Below, piece by piece: positions 26,098 to 35,845 of a stretch of 64,000 bases of DNA. Below the pieces are notes generated by a model. The model was not told where the DNA came from. It ran no database searches and saw only the letters and a list, made by a program, of their open reading frames with translations. Every line of letters starts with the position of its first letter. Position 1 is the first letter of the stretch. Source of the stretch: Paracoccus homiensis (lineage in GTDB: Bacteria; Pseudomonadota; Alphaproteobacteria; Rhodobacterales; Rhodobacteraceae); the NCBI RefSeq assembly GCF_900111675.1, contig NZ_FOHO01000007.1, positions 1-64,000 of the forward strand. Direction: 5' to 3'. Both the position numbers and the translations under genes were made by a program.

Positions 26098-27743
26098 CAG
26101 CGCGGCTCCTTGGGCAGGTCTTCGACATGGTTCTGTTCGGGCGGGATGCCGTCGCTGGCAGGGTGATTTTCCGTATCCGTCACCCCGGCCATCAGCAAGC
26201 CCAGCTCGCCGGTCGTCGTTTCGGCGGGCAGGCGTTCGCCCATGATGCGTCCGTCGAACATCACCGCGATGCGATCCGACAGGGCCAGAATCTCGTCCAG
26301 TTCGACGCTGACCAGCAGCACGGCCTTGCCGGCATCGCGCAGCTCGACGATGCGTCTATGTATGAATTCGATCGCGCCGATATCGACGCCGCGTGTCGGC
26401 TGCCCGATCAGCAGCAGATCGGGGTTTCGCTCGATCTCGCGGGCGACGACGATCTTTTGCTGGTTGCCGCCGGAAAAATTGCGTGCCGCCAGATGCGTGT
26501 TGCGCGGGCGGACGTCGAAATCCTCGAAGTACTTTTCCGCATCCGCCTTGATGCGGGCGTTGTCCATCAGCAGGCCGCCCTGATATTCGGGCTGATCGTG
26601 ATAGCCGAACGCGACGTTTTCCCAGGCCGCGAAATCCATGATCAGGCCTTCGACCTGACGATCTTCGGGGACATGGCCGATGCCGCGTTCGCGACGGGTG
26701 CGGGCGTCGGATCTGGTGCCGGTCAGGTCAAGTTCCTGACCATTCATGCGGATGCTGCCACTGACCGTCGCGCCTTTTTCGGGGTAACCGCCCAGCAGTT
26801 CCAGCAGCTGTGTCTGGCCATTGCCGCTGACCCCGGCGATGCCGAGGATTTCGCCCGCGCGGATGTCGAAGCCGATGCCGCGCAGGCGTTCGACGCCCTC
26901 GTCATCGACCAGCTTCAGGTCGCGCACCTCCAGAACCGGTGCCTGAGGCGCGGCCGGGGCCTTTTCGACATTCAGGATGACCTTGCGACCGACCATCAGC
27001 TCGGCCAGTTCTTCGGGGCTGGTCTCGGCCGTCTTGACCGAGGCGACCATCTGGCCGCGCCGCATCACGCTGACATTGTCGGTGATGTCCATGATTTCAC
27101 GCAATTTATGCGTAATCAGGATGATGGTCTTGCCCTCGGCCTTGAGGCCTTCGAGGATGCGGAACAGGTGGTCCGCCTCGGCCGGGGTCAGAACGCCGGT
27201 GGGCTCGTCAAGGATCAGGATATCGGCCTGGCGATACAGGGCTTTCAGGATTTCGACGCGCTGCTGATGGCCGACCGACAATTCGTCGATCGTCTCATCG
27301 GGGTCGACGTTCAACTGATATTCCTGGGCCAGCTGTTTCAGCACATCGCGGGCCTTCGACAGCGAGGGCCGCAGCAGCGCGCCGTCTTCGGCGCCGAGGA
27401 TGATGTTTTCCAGGACGGTGAAATTCTGCACCAGCTTGAAATGCTGGAACACCATGCCGATGCCCGCGCGGATCGCGGTCTGACTGTCGGCGATGGTGAT
27501 GGGCTGTCCATCGATCAGGATCTGGCCCGCATCGGGTTTGTAGAACCCGTACAGGATCGACATCAGCGTGGATTTCCCCGCGCCGTTCTCGCCGATGATG
27601 CCGTGGATCGTGCCGCGCGGCACGCGCAGGTCGATATCCTTGTTGGCCTGCACCGGCCCGAAGGATTTCGAGATCCGCTTCAACTCGATGGCATAGGGGG
27701 CAGCCGTTTCCGGCCGCCCCCCCTGTTTCGCTGCGGCAGCCAT
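26097..27743 (-). CDS. Nucleoside ABC transporter ATP-binding protein (two ABC domains)
   Basis: A 548-residue protein with two fused ATPase domains. The first has Walker A GENGAGKST, signature LSVGHQQRVEILKAL and Walker B ILILDEPT. The second has GVSGNGQTQLLELL in place of a standard Walker A, then NFSGGNQQKIVVAREI. The degenerate second Walker A is normal for the sugar/nucleoside importer class. It energises uptake in the inner membrane complex. The start codon overlaps the stop of the binding protein gene (TAATG). Confidence 0.93.
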   Translation of the reverse strand: MAAAAKQGGRPETAAPYAIELKRISKSFGPVQANKDIDLRVPRGTIHGIIGENGAGKSTLMSILYGFYKPDAGQILIDGQPITIADSQTAIRAGIGMVFQHFKLVQNFTVLENIILGAEDGALLRPSLSKARDVLKQLAQEYQLNVDPDETIDELSVGHQQRVEILKALYRQADILILDEPTGVLTPAEADHLFRILEGLKAEGKTIILITHKLREIMDITDNVSVMRRGQMVASVKTAETSPEELAELMVGRKVILNVEKAPAAPQAPVLEVRDLKLVDDEGVERLRGIGFDIRAGEILGIAGVSGNGQTQLLELLGGYPEKGATVSGSIRMNGQELDLTGTRSDARTRRERGIGHVPEDRQVEGLIMDFAAWENVAFGYHDQPEYQGGLLMDNARIKADAEKYFEDFDVRPRNTHLAARNFSGGNQQKIVVAREIERNPDLLLIGQPTRGVDIGAIEFIHRRIVELRDAGKAVLLVSVELDEILALSDRIAVMFDGRIMGERLPAETTTGELGLLMAGVTDTENHPASDGIPPEQNHVEDLPKEPR

Positions 27744-28732
27744 TATTCGACCGGGCAGGCGTTGTCGGTCATGTAATCATGGACCGCGATTTCACCCGAG
27801 GCGATCTTGGCCTTGGCTTCATCCACGGCGGCCTGCATTTCGGCGGTGACCAGATCGGCGTTGTTCTCGTCGATGGCGACGCCCACACCGTCGGCGGCCA
27901 GATCCATGATCTTCACGCCCGGCACCATGTCGGTGCCTGCGACAAAGGCGTCATAGACGGCATTGTCCACACGCTTGACCATCGAGGTCAGCATCTGGCC
28001 CGGATGCAGGTGGTTCTGGTTGCTGTCCACACCGACGCCCAGCTTGCCCGCATCGGCCACGGCCTGCAGCACGCCGATCCCGGTGCCGCCTGCGGCCGCA
28101 TATACCACATCGGCGCCCTGGCTGATCTGGGCCTTGGCCAGTTCGCCGCCCTTCACCGGGTCATTCCACGCGGCCGGGGTGGTGCCGGTATAGTTGATCA
28201 GCACCTTGCCTTCGGGCTGGGTCGCCTTGAAGCCCTGCGCATAGCCGCATTCGAATTTGTGGATCAGCGGAATGTCCATGCCGCCGATAAAGCCCGCCAC
28301 GCCGGTTTCCGACGCCATGCCGGCCATCACGCCCGCCAGATAGCTGCCCTGTTCCTCGGTGAAGACGACTGACTGCACGTTGGGCTGATCGACGACCATG
28401 TCGATGATCGCGAATTTGGTGTCGGGATAGTCGGGTGCGATCTTGTTCAGCACGTCACCGAAGGCAAATCCGGTCATGACGATCGGGTTCGCGCCGGTTT
28501 CCGCCAGTCGGCGCAGCGCCTGTTCGCGCTGTGCCTCGGACTGCATTTCCAGTTCCTTGTAGCTTCCGCCGGTTTCCTCGACCCAACGGGTCGCGCCGTT
28601 GAATGCCGCCTCGTTGAAGGACTTGTCGAACTTGCCGCCCAGATCGAAGATCAGGGCCGGGTCGGCCAATGCGGCGCCTGCCGTCATGGCGGTCACGGCG
28701 CATCCTGCCAGAAGCGTTTTTTTCAAGGTCAT
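27743..28732 (-). CDS. BMP-family nucleoside-binding protein
   Basis: A 329-residue periplasmic binding protein of the BMP/PnrA family. A signal peptide ends near GAALADP. Family motifs are LGGKFDKSFNEAAFNGA, TEEQGSYLAGVMAG and GVDSNQNHLHPGQ. It captures nucleosides for the downstream ATPase and permeases. ATG 28732 (MTLKKT) is preferred since GAGG lies 6 bases upstream; an ATG four codons earlier has no usable ribosome site. It heads the five-gene operon ending in punA; the promoter should lie in the 101 bp up to 28833. Confidence 0.92.
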   Translation of the reverse strand: MTLKKTLLAGCAVTAMTAGAALADPALIFDLGGKFDKSFNEAAFNGATRWVEETGGSYKELEMQSEAQREQALRRLAETGANPIVMTGFAFGDVLNKIAPDYPDTKFAIIDMVVDQPNVQSVVFTEEQGSYLAGVMAGMASETGVAGFIGGMDIPLIHKFECGYAQGFKATQPEGKVLINYTGTTPAAWNDPVKGGELAKAQISQGADVVYAAAGGTGIGVLQAVADAGKLGVGVDSNQNHLHPGQMLTSMVKRVDNAVYDAFVAGTDMVPGVKIMDLAADGVGVAIDENNADLVTAEMQAAVDEAKAKIASGEIAVHDYMTDNACPVE

Positions 28733-28833
28733 GGTCAGCCTCATCCTGTTTGAGCAGGCGATTCAAGCCGCCTGCGCTGATGGCCCGATTAGGGCGCATC
28801 GACCTCGGGTGGTCAACCGTCTTCTGCGTGATT

Positions 28834-29232
28834 TCAAAGCCCAAGCCGCAGGATCAGCGCATCTGTCGTCGGTCCGTAATAGCGCGGTCGCCGTCCCGCG
28901 ATGCGCCAGCCCTGGGCCAGATACAAGGCCTTGGCCGCATCATTGTCGGCGGCGACCTCCAGAAAGGCCTCGCAGGCCTGCATCCGGCGTGACGTGGCGG
29001 CAAATTCGGCTGTCAGCGCCCGGCCAAGCCCGTCGCGGCGATGTTCGGGCGCGACCGCCAGAGTCAGCAGCTCGGCCTCGTCCGCGATCACCCGGGCCAG
29101 CAGAAACCCCGCGCCCCGTGTCAGCAAGAAGCAGCGGGGCGAGGCAAGAAGTTCCGCGAACTCATCTGCGTTCCAGGGGCGCGGCACGGTAAAGCAACGC
29201 GCGTGCAGGGCGGCAAGGTCGTCAGGTGTCAT
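28834..29232 (-). CDS. rimI: RimI-like ribosomal protein N-acetyltransferase (GNAT)
   Basis: A 132-residue GNAT acetyltransferase. The acetyl-CoA binding loop is VAPEHRRDGLGRAL, and VAADNDAAKALYLAQGW closes the fold. It would acetylate the N-terminal alanine of protein S18 or other protein N-termini. The pairing with tsaB, six bases upstream, is the common tsaB-rimI arrangement, which supports the call over other GNAT roles. Confidence 0.85.
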   Translation of the reverse strand: MTPDDLAALHARCFTVPRPWNADEFAELLASPRCFLLTRGAGFLLARVIADEAELLTLAVAPEHRRDGLGRALTAEFAATSRRMQACEAFLEVAADNDAAKALYLAQGWRIAGRRPRYYGPTTDALILRLGL

Positions 29233-29238
29233 GGCGGG

Positions 29239-29841
29239 TCAGGGCAGGATGACGGGGGCGGGCATCGATGAGGGCGCGGCGTCGGCAGGGCGCAGATAGA
29301 TCGGCGCCGGTCGCGGCTGCGGGCGGTCCATGCGCGACAGCGCCAGCCGCGCGATCCCCGTGGCCAGCGGAACCGCCGGCGCAGCCGGCGCGGGGCCGGG
29401 CGGCAGCTGGCCGGTCACAGCCTGCTGTGGCCGGCTCGCCCGTTCGGGACAATCCTCGGCGTCGAAATCTTCCCAGATCACCTGATCTCGACGGCCTTCG
29501 ATGACCACGCGGCACGGCCGGGGCAGATCGCAGGCCGTGGCCTCGGTCACGCTGATCCCGATGGCGGGGCATCCCAAGGACAGGGACAGCCCGCGTGCCG
29601 CGGCAACGGCCACGCGAATGCCGGTGAAATTGCCCGGTCCCGTCCCGACGCCGATCACATCCAGATCCGCCCATGCCAGACCGGCCTCGGCCAGCATCTG
29701 TTCCAGCATCGGGAACAGCCGCTCGGCCTGACCTTTGGTCATGTGCTCAAGGCGCTCTGCCAGCACCTGCCCGCCGCACAGCAAAGCGGCCGCGCAATGC
29801 GCGGCCGATGTGTCAAAGCCCAGGGCGACGCGATCAGGCAA
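29239..29841 (-). CDS. tsaB: tRNA threonylcarbamoyladenosine biosynthesis protein TsaB
   Basis: A 200-residue ASKHA-fold protein. LGFDTSAAHCAAALL forms the first phosphate loop and GVGTGPGNFTGIRVAVAAARGL is the family signature. TsaB dimerises with TsaD to make t6A37 in ANN-reading tRNAs. The start is TTG at 29841, because the essential first strand begins there and no ATG is available upstream of it; it overlaps the Nfu stop by 8 bases. Confidence 0.92.
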   Translation of the reverse strand: MPDRVALGFDTSAAHCAAALLCGGQVLAERLEHMTKGQAERLFPMLEQMLAEAGLAWADLDVIGVGTGPGNFTGIRVAVAAARGLSLSLGCPAIGISVTEATACDLPRPCRVVIEGRRDQVIWEDFDAEDCPERASRPQQAVTGQLPPGPAPAAPAVPLATGIARLALSRMDRPQPRPAPIYLRPADAAPSSMPAPVILP

Positions 29842-30397
29842 CAGGCCGGACCTCGACGACCTCGGGGATATAGTGGCGCAGCAGGTTCTCGATCCCCATC
29901 TTCAGCGTCAGGGTCGAGGACGGGCAGCCCGCGCAGGCGCCCTGCATGTGCAGATAGACGACACCGCGATCAAAGCCGTGAAAGGTGATGTCGCCGCCGT
30001 CCTGTGCAACGGCGGGGCGGACGCGGGTGTCCAGCAATTCCTTGATCTGCACGACGATCTCGGCATCGGGGCCTTCGTGATGGGCGTGGCCGCCGCTGTC
30101 CTGCCCGGCATCGCCTTCGATGGCCGCCGCGCCGGACTGGAAATGCTCCATGATGGCGCCAAGGACCGAGGGTTTCAGGTGATCCCAGGGCGTATCATCC
30201 GCCTTTGTGACGGTGACGAAATCGCGGCCCAGAAAGACGCCGCTCACCCCCTCGACCGCAAAGATGCGGCGGGCCAGCGGCGATTTGGCAGCCGTGTCCG
30301 CATTGGGGAAATCGGCGGTGCCGCTGCCCAGAACGGTCTCGCCGGGCAGGAATTTCAAAGTCGCCGGGTTCGGCGTGGTTTCGGTCTGAATGAACAT
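29834..30397 (-). CDS. NifU-like Fe-S cluster carrier (Nfu type)
   Basis: A 187-residue protein: an Nfu N-terminal domain (MFIQTETTPNPATLKFLPG to about 88) and a C-terminal NifU domain with the cluster-binding C155-x-x-C158 in GACAGCPS. Between them lies a short His/Gly-rich linker (SGGHAHHEG). It carries 4Fe-4S clusters to target enzymes. AAGGAG lies 6 bases before ATG 30397; the frame extends 16 codons upstream without support. Confidence 0.93.
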   Translation of the reverse strand: MFIQTETTPNPATLKFLPGETVLGSGTADFPNADTAAKSPLARRIFAVEGVSGVFLGRDFVTVTKADDTPWDHLKPSVLGAIMEHFQSGAAAIEGDAGQDSGGHAHHEGPDAEIVVQIKELLDTRVRPAVAQDGGDITFHGFDRGVVYLHMQGACAGCPSSTLTLKMGIENLLRHYIPEVVEVRPVA

Positions 30398-30475
30398 GGC
30401 GCGCTCCTTTGCGCTTGATATGGCGATCGGACCCTGCCGGGTCAAGCAGCACGGCCGCCGCGCCGGGGCGGGGCC

Positions 30476-30985
30476 TCAGGTGATGGCTTCCAGACGTTCC
30501 TTGGACATTTCGCCGGGAACGATGGTGATCGGGCAGGCCAGCGTTCCGGCCTCGCGCATCAGCCGGGTCAGGACCGGGTTTGCCGCGGACTTGTCGCTGT
30601 TCAGGCCCAGAACGACGACGCCGATCTGCGGGTCGTCAGAGATCTGCGAGATCAGTTCCTCGGCCGGATCGCCCTCGCGGATCACCAGTTCGGGTTCGAC
30701 CTTGGGCTTGGCGCGCATCCATTTCGCGAACACCTCGAAATGCGCCTCGATCCGTTCCTGTGCCTCGGCGCGCATGACATCGGCGACGCCAAAGCCGTGC
30801 TGGATGTCCTCGGCCGGGATGACCGACAGGATGACCACGGCCCCTCCGGTATTGGCGGCCCGCATCGCGGCAAAGCGCATCGCGTTCAGGCATTCGCGGC
30901 TGTCATCCAGCAGCACCAAGAATTTGCGTGTTCCCACAGGGTTCCCAAAGCTTGTTTCTTCGTCGGACAGTGGCCGAATTGCCAT
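30476..30985 (-). CDS. Universal stress protein (UspA family)
   Basis: A 169-residue protein with one USP domain: KFLVLLDDSRECLNAMRFAAMRA at the start of the fold, VVVLGLNSDK and the final TLACPITIVPG. The ATP-binding glycine pattern is only partly kept, so nucleotide binding is uncertain. A 22-residue N-terminal extension precedes the domain. Same strand as nfu, 78 bp apart, and divergent from the sugar transferase gene; the 214 bp between them show no other gene. Confidence 0.88.
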   Translation of the reverse strand: MAIRPLSDEETSFGNPVGTRKFLVLLDDSRECLNAMRFAAMRAANTGGAVVILSVIPAEDIQHGFGVADVMRAEAQERIEAHFEVFAKWMRAKPKVEPELVIREGDPAEELISQISDDPQIGVVVLGLNSDKSAANPVLTRLMREAGTLACPITIVPGEMSKERLEAIT

Positions 30986-31199
30986 GCTTGTGCAAGAGAT
31001 TGCGCATGCCGCGGGCCGGTCTGTTCACTTGCGCCGGCCGATGTGTTAGCCCCGTTGACGCGCTGTAACTCGTTGACCGGATGGCATTGTGACGATTCAC
31101 CATGACTGGGACAAAGCCGAGGCATCGCGCCTGACTACTCTGCAAATGCCGAAGATGGCATGGTTCATGGGTGAGGCGTCAGGTGGCAAGGTGACGGCC

Positions 31200-31841
31200 A
31201 TGCCGCTGTCTAAGCGATTGTTTGACGTGTGTTTTGCGACGCTGCTGTTGCTTCCGCTGTCGATCGTCATGCTGGGGGTCGCGCTGATCCTGCTGGTCGC
31301 GCAGGGTCGCCCCATCCTTTACAGCGCCGAGCGGATGAAATCGCCGGGTGATTCGTTCAAACAGCTGAAATTCCGCACCATGCTGTTGCAGGAAGATGAT
31401 TTTGGCGCCACCGGCGCACATAAACATTGGCGGATCACGCCGATCGGCCGGTTCCTGCGCCGTTCGCGCATCGATGAGCTGCCGCAGCTGTTCAATATCC
31501 TGCGCGGCGACATGAGCTTTGTCGGCCCGCGCCCGCCCCTGCGCGAATATGTCGAGCGTTTTCCCGCGATCTATGGTCAGGTTCTGCAAAGCCGTCCGGG
31601 TGTGACCGGGCTGGCGACGCTGATCTATCATCGCCACGAGGACCGCATTCTGGCCGATTGCCGCAGCGCCGAGGCAACCGAGGCCGCCTATTACCGCCGC
31701 TGCCTGCCGGCCAAGATGAAGATCGACCTGATCTATCAAAAGCACCGCGACACCGGGCTGGATCTGTGGATCCTTCTCAGCACGGTGATGATCGTCGTCT
31801 CGCGGCGCGACGAACGTCCGCGCCGCCGCGGACGCCGCTAG
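31200..31841 (+). CDS. Bacterial sugar transferase (undecaprenyl-phosphate glycosyl-1-phosphate transferase type)
   Basis: A 213-residue monotopic/one-helix enzyme. An N-terminal hydrophobic segment (about 10-33) precedes LKFRTML, the catalytic stretch SRIDELPQLFNILRGDMSFV and GPRPPL. It would start a polysaccharide repeat unit by moving a sugar-1-phosphate onto undecaprenyl phosphate. ATG 31200 was chosen from several in-frame starts because MPLSKRLFDV is the usual N-terminus and AAGGTG is 7 bases upstream; the longest frame begins at a GTG at 31089. No other polysaccharide gene is nearby. Confidence 0.85.
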   Translation: MPLSKRLFDVCFATLLLLPLSIVMLGVALILLVAQGRPILYSAERMKSPGDSFKQLKFRTMLLQEDDFGATGAHKHWRITPIGRFLRRSRIDELPQLFNILRGDMSFVGPRPPLREYVERFPAIYGQVLQSRPGVTGLATLIYHRHEDRILADCRSAEATEAAYYRRCLPAKMKIDLIYQKHRDTGLDLWILLSTVMIVVSRRDERPRRRGRR

Positions 31842-31871
31842 ACATCCTTTGCCCAACCATGACGCGTCTTG

Positions 31872-32987
31872 TCAGCCGCCCTGGCGGTGGCGCTCGGCGA
31901 TGGTGAATTCGATGCTGATGCGCAGACCGTCGGCATTGGTGTGGATGTTCAACTCTCCCTGCAACTCGGCCGAGATGACGGCGGCGATCTGCATGCCCAG
32001 CCCGCCATCGCTGCTGTCGGCCAGATCGGGCAGGCCGATGCCGTCATCCTCGCAGATCAGGCAGATCGTATCGTCCTGACTGCCGCGTTCGGCGGTCACG
32101 CGCACGGTGCCCTCTTGCCCGTCGGGGAAGGCGTGCTTGAAGGAATTCGCGACGAATTCATTGATCAGCGTGCCGACCGCGACCGCCTGTGCCGAGGCGA
32201 CGGGCAGCTTTTCCGTCTGGACCTTCACCGCGACATTCGCGGGCGCCAGCTTGGCCAGATGCCGGGTCAGGTTCTCGATGTAATGGCCCAGATCCACGAC
32301 CGGCCCGGCATCGGTGCGATACAGTTCCTCGTGCAGGCGCGCGACGGCATCGATGCGGGAATTCAGCGTCGACAGCGCCTCGACCGTTTCCTCATGCTTG
32401 GCGCGGCGCGATGCCAGCCGCACCAGAGAGGACAGCGATTGCAGCGAATTCTTGACCCGGTGATCGACCTCGTGGCGCAGCATCGCCGCGTGGTTCAGCG
32501 CCTTGCGCAGTTCTAGCCGCGACATGATCTGTCCCGCCAGAACCCGCAATGTGTCGCGCTGCAACGGTGTCAGTTCACCCGGTTTGCGATCCAGGACGCA
32601 CAGCGTTCCGATCGGCAGATTGTCCGGGGTTATCAGCAGGGCGCCGGCGTAAAAGCGCAGCCCGTCCTCGCCCTGGCACAGCGGGTTGTCGGCGGTCCGT
32701 GGATCGGCCAGCGTGTCGGGAATTTCCAGAAAATCGTCGGTCAGCAGCGCGTGCGAGCAGATCGACTGCGACAGTGGCGTCTGCGGAACGCCCAGCCCCT
32801 GTTCGGATTTGAACCACTGCCGATCCTTGTCCACCAGACTGATCAGGGTGATCGGCTTGCCGCAGATCGCCCCGGCAAGGCGCACGATCTCGTCGAATTC
32901 GCGCTCGGGATCGGTGTCCAGCACCTCATAGGCGCGCAGCGCGGCAAGACGCTCGCTTTGAAGCGGGTGGGGGGCGGCAGAAACCAT
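31872..32987 (-). CDS. GAF-domain sensor histidine kinase (HisKA_2 type)
   Basis: A 371-residue soluble kinase. An N-terminal GAF domain (about 25-155, with SQSICSHALL and GTLCVLD) precedes a HisKA_2 phosphoacceptor helix with H176 in EVDHRVKNSLQSL and an HATPase domain (NEFVANSFKHAF, CEDDGIGLPD). No membrane segment is evident. No response regulator is adjacent on the same transcript, so it is an orphan kinase. Such GAF/HisKA_2 kinases often serve light or general stress pathways, but nothing here shows the signal. Confidence 0.88.
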   Translation of the reverse strand: MVSAAPHPLQSERLAALRAYEVLDTDPEREFDEIVRLAGAICGKPITLISLVDKDRQWFKSEQGLGVPQTPLSQSICSHALLTDDFLEIPDTLADPRTADNPLCQGEDGLRFYAGALLITPDNLPIGTLCVLDRKPGELTPLQRDTLRVLAGQIMSRLELRKALNHAAMLRHEVDHRVKNSLQSLSSLVRLASRRAKHEETVEALSTLNSRIDAVARLHEELYRTDAGPVVDLGHYIENLTRHLAKLAPANVAVKVQTEKLPVASAQAVAVGTLINEFVANSFKHAFPDGQEGTVRVTAERGSQDDTICLICEDDGIGLPDLADSSDGGLGMQIAAVISAELQGELNIHTNADGLRISIEFTIAERHRQGG

Positions 32988-33076
32988 CGGGGCAGTATTT
33001 CATCCTGTCATGTGCGGGGGCTTCTATACATCGAAACCCGGGCCTGTCGCCGCTAATTTTTGATATTCCTTCGGGG

Positions 33077-33778
33077 TTACTGGATTTCGGCCAGAAAAAT
33101 ATAGCCTGCGCCATAGATCGTCTTGATCAGGCGCGGGTTTTTAGGATCTTCGCGCAGCTTGGTGCGCAGGCGCGAAATACGCACATCCATTGCCCGATCA
33201 AAGCTGTCGCCCGCCGCCCCGCCCAGGGTTTCCAGCATCTGGGCGCGGGTGATCAGGCGGCGGGGATTGTCGGTGAACATGCGCAGCACCTCGGCCTCGG
33301 CGTGCGACAGGGGGGTCTCGCTGCCATCGGGGGCGGTCAGGCTGTAGCGGTCGAAATCGGCGGTCCATCCGGCAAAGCGCAGGGTGGTCGCACCGCTGCG
33401 GGGGGATTGGGCCGGGCGGCGCAGGCGGGCGCGGATACGGGCCACGACCTCGGCCGGTTCAAAGGGCTTGATGATATAGTCGTCGGCGCCCAGTTCCAGG
33501 CCGGTCACCCGATCCTGCACCTGCGCCCGTCCCGAGATGATGATGATCGCCGCGCCCGATTCCGTCGCCAGCCGATGCACCAGCGCCAGCCCGTCGCGGT
33601 CGGGCAGGCCCAGATCGATCAGGCAGGCTTCGGGGGTGATGCGGCGCAGCGCGGCTTCGAATTCGGTGGCGCGCGAAAAGCTTTGGGTGCGAAAGCCCGC
33701 CTGTTCCAGCGCTTGCGACAGAAGGCGGCGGATTTCGGGTTCGTCATCCAGAATGGCGATCAGCGGGGCATCGGTCAT
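33077..33778 (-). CDS. OmpR-family response regulator
   Basis: A 233-residue regulator. Receiver domain: acidic pair DDE at 11-13, phosphoacceptor D55 (CLIDLGLPDRDG) and the conserved lysine in IIKPFEP. A winged-helix DNA-binding domain follows from about 140, with VRISRLRTKLREDP and IKTIYGAGYIF. The ATG overlaps the stop of the hybrid kinase gene (ATGA), so they form a two-component pair. Likely target is the divergent acyl-CoA synthetase/Liv operon, from position only. Confidence 0.92.
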   Translation of the reverse strand: MTDAPLIAILDDEPEIRRLLSQALEQAGFRTQSFSRATEFEAALRRITPEACLIDLGLPDRDGLALVHRLATESGAAIIIISGRAQVQDRVTGLELGADDYIIKPFEPAEVVARIRARLRRPAQSPRSGATTLRFAGWTADFDRYSLTAPDGSETPLSHAEAEVLRMFTDNPRRLITRAQMLETLGGAAGDSFDRAMDVRISRLRTKLREDPKNPRLIKTIYGAGYIFLAEIQ

Positions 33779-35646
33779 GGGGCATCCTTGGCGGCGCAGG
33801 CAAGGGCGGTGGCAAGCCGCGCGGGGGTGAAGGGTTTCGTCAGCACCGGACCCGTGGCACGTTCGCGCAACGGATCGCCCGGCGGCAGCGATGTCATCAG
33901 CACCGTGGGCAGATCGGCGGCCAGATCCAGACCCAGACCGTCGCCCAGCTGGATATCGGACAGGACTAGGGTCAGCCCCGGCAGGTCGGTCAGGGCGCGG
34001 GCCTCGGCCAGGCTTGCGGCCTCGATCACCGCATGGCCAAGCGCGATCAGCATGTCGCGGGCATCGGCGCGGATGGTATCGTCATCCTCGACCAGCAGCA
34101 CCATCTGACGGCTGACCGGGCGCAGCGGCAGGCGCAGCGTGACCCGCGCGCCGGTGTCGCCGTTTTCCAGCCGCATCGTGCCGCCCACCAGCTTGGTCTG
34201 GTCATAGACCATCGACAGCCCCAGCCCCGATCCCTGACCCTTCTTGGTGGAAAAGAACGGTTCGGTCCCGCGGCGCAGCGCCTCGGGGGTGAAGCCGGGG
34301 CCGGTATCCTCGATCAGCAGCTCGATCCATTCGCCCGAGATGCGGGCGGTCAGCGTGATCCGCCCCGGTCCGGCCATCGCGGCGTTGGCGTTCAGGATCA
34401 GGTTCAGCGCGCTGTCCTGCAAAGCGCCGGGATCCAGCAGCAGAGGGTCCGATTGCAGGTCGATCCGCATGTCCAGCACGACACCATCGCCCAGGCTTGG
34501 CCGCGCCAGAACCGCCAGATCGCGCAGCAGCGCGGGCAGATCGGTCGGCTGCAACGACACGTCGCGCGCGCCGCTGATCTGTGCCAGACGGTTCAGCAGA
34601 TCGGCCCCGCGCCGTGCGGCGGCCAGCGTCGCCTGAACATCCTCGGCCGCGCCCTGTGGCAGGTCTTGCGCAGCCAGCCGACCCTGAAGGCCAAGGATGA
34701 TGGTCAGCAGATTGCCGAAATCATGCGCCATGCCAGATGTCAGCTGCGCGGCAAGGCTGCGCTTGCCGGCATGGGACAGCGCCTCGCGGGCCTGCACCTC
34801 GGCGCTGACATCGGTGGACAGCACATAGACGCCATGTTCGGCCCCGTCAGGCGTCAGCGCGATGCGGATGCGCCGCCCCGATGTGGGATGCGTGATCTCG
34901 AACACCTGCGGTTCGCCCGACAGGGTGGCGTCGATATGGGGTTTCAGCGTGGCCCATGTCGATGCGCCAAGCGCCTGTTCGACGGTCAGCCCGACGATCG
35001 GATCGGACGCCCCCGGAAAAATCGAGGGCAGCCTGCGGTTCGAAAAGCTGTAGCGATAATCGCGGTCGATATGGGCGATATGGGCGGGGACCATTTCGGT
35101 GACCTGCCGGGTACGCGCCTCGATCCGGGTCAGGACGCGCTGCGCCTCTTGCAGGGCGGCGTTGCTGGCGGCCAGTTCCCTGTTGGTGGCGGCCAGACGT
35201 TCGGCATTTTCCAGAACCTGCTCGGACAGTTCGGCCGAGCGTGCGCGCAGCAAGGCTTCCTGCCGCTTGATATCGGTGATGTCGGTATAGACGGTGATCC
35301 AGCCGCCTTGCCCAAGCGGTGCGCCCTCGACCCCGATCCAGCGCCCATTGGCACGCTGGCGTTCGAAATAATGCGGCTGAAAGGCGCGGGCCTGATCGAC
35401 GCGCAGGGTCACGGCCTGATCGGGGTCGTCCTGCGGACCGTATTCGCCACGCGCGACCAGATAGCGGATCGTCTCTTCGAAGCTGGTGCCGGGACGGGTC
35501 AGGCAATCGGGCAGGTCGAACATCGCCTGGTACTGACGATTGGCCACCGCCAGTCGAAGGTCGGCGTCGAAAATCGACAGCGCCTGACCGATCAGATTGA
35601 TGCCTGACCGCATCAGCTCCGCGCTTGGATCACGCGCCCCTACCAT
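33775..35646 (-). CDS. PAS hybrid sensor histidine kinase with receiver domain
   Basis: A 623-residue cytoplasmic kinase. Domain order: a PAS_7-like domain (about 10-130, ending in GGWITVYTDITD), a coiled-coil linker, a second PAS domain (about 195-300), HisKA with H308 in GMAHDFGNLL, HATPase (NLILNANAAM, EDTGPGF, GLGLSMVYD) and a C-terminal receiver with phosphoacceptor D in VLSDIQLGDG. This matches the NahK/ErcS-like hybrid kinases. Start 35646 is tentative; in-frame ATGs at 35730 and 35772 exist and none has a strong ribosome site. It is divergent from the acyl-CoA synthetase operon. Confidence 0.88.
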   Translation of the reverse strand: MVGARDPSAELMRSGINLIGQALSIFDADLRLAVANRQYQAMFDLPDCLTRPGTSFEETIRYLVARGEYGPQDDPDQAVTLRVDQARAFQPHYFERQRANGRWIGVEGAPLGQGGWITVYTDITDIKRQEALLRARSAELSEQVLENAERLAATNRELAASNAALQEAQRVLTRIEARTRQVTEMVPAHIAHIDRDYRYSFSNRRLPSIFPGASDPIVGLTVEQALGASTWATLKPHIDATLSGEPQVFEITHPTSGRRIRIALTPDGAEHGVYVLSTDVSAEVQAREALSHAGKRSLAAQLTSGMAHDFGNLLTIILGLQGRLAAQDLPQGAAEDVQATLAAARRGADLLNRLAQISGARDVSLQPTDLPALLRDLAVLARPSLGDGVVLDMRIDLQSDPLLLDPGALQDSALNLILNANAAMAGPGRITLTARISGEWIELLIEDTGPGFTPEALRRGTEPFFSTKKGQGSGLGLSMVYDQTKLVGGTMRLENGDTGARVTLRLPLRPVSRQMVLLVEDDDTIRADARDMLIALGHAVIEAASLAEARALTDLPGLTLVLSDIQLGDGLGLDLAADLPTVLMTSLPPGDPLRERATGPVLTKPFTPARLATALACAAKDAP

Positions 35647-35845
35647 CGCCACCCGTCGGTTTCCATCTGATGCCTCCTGCTGCCCGTCTTGCCTAGCATC
35701 GGGCGCAGCGGGGCAAAAGCGCTGAAACATTTCGTTGGATTCTGGCAAAACTGCGGCAAAGATTGGCGGCAAAGGTCAAGGTATTCGGGACACGGAGGAG
35801 GTGGCCCGGATGACGCGGGCAACGACCCGCGACAGGGGAGGAAAC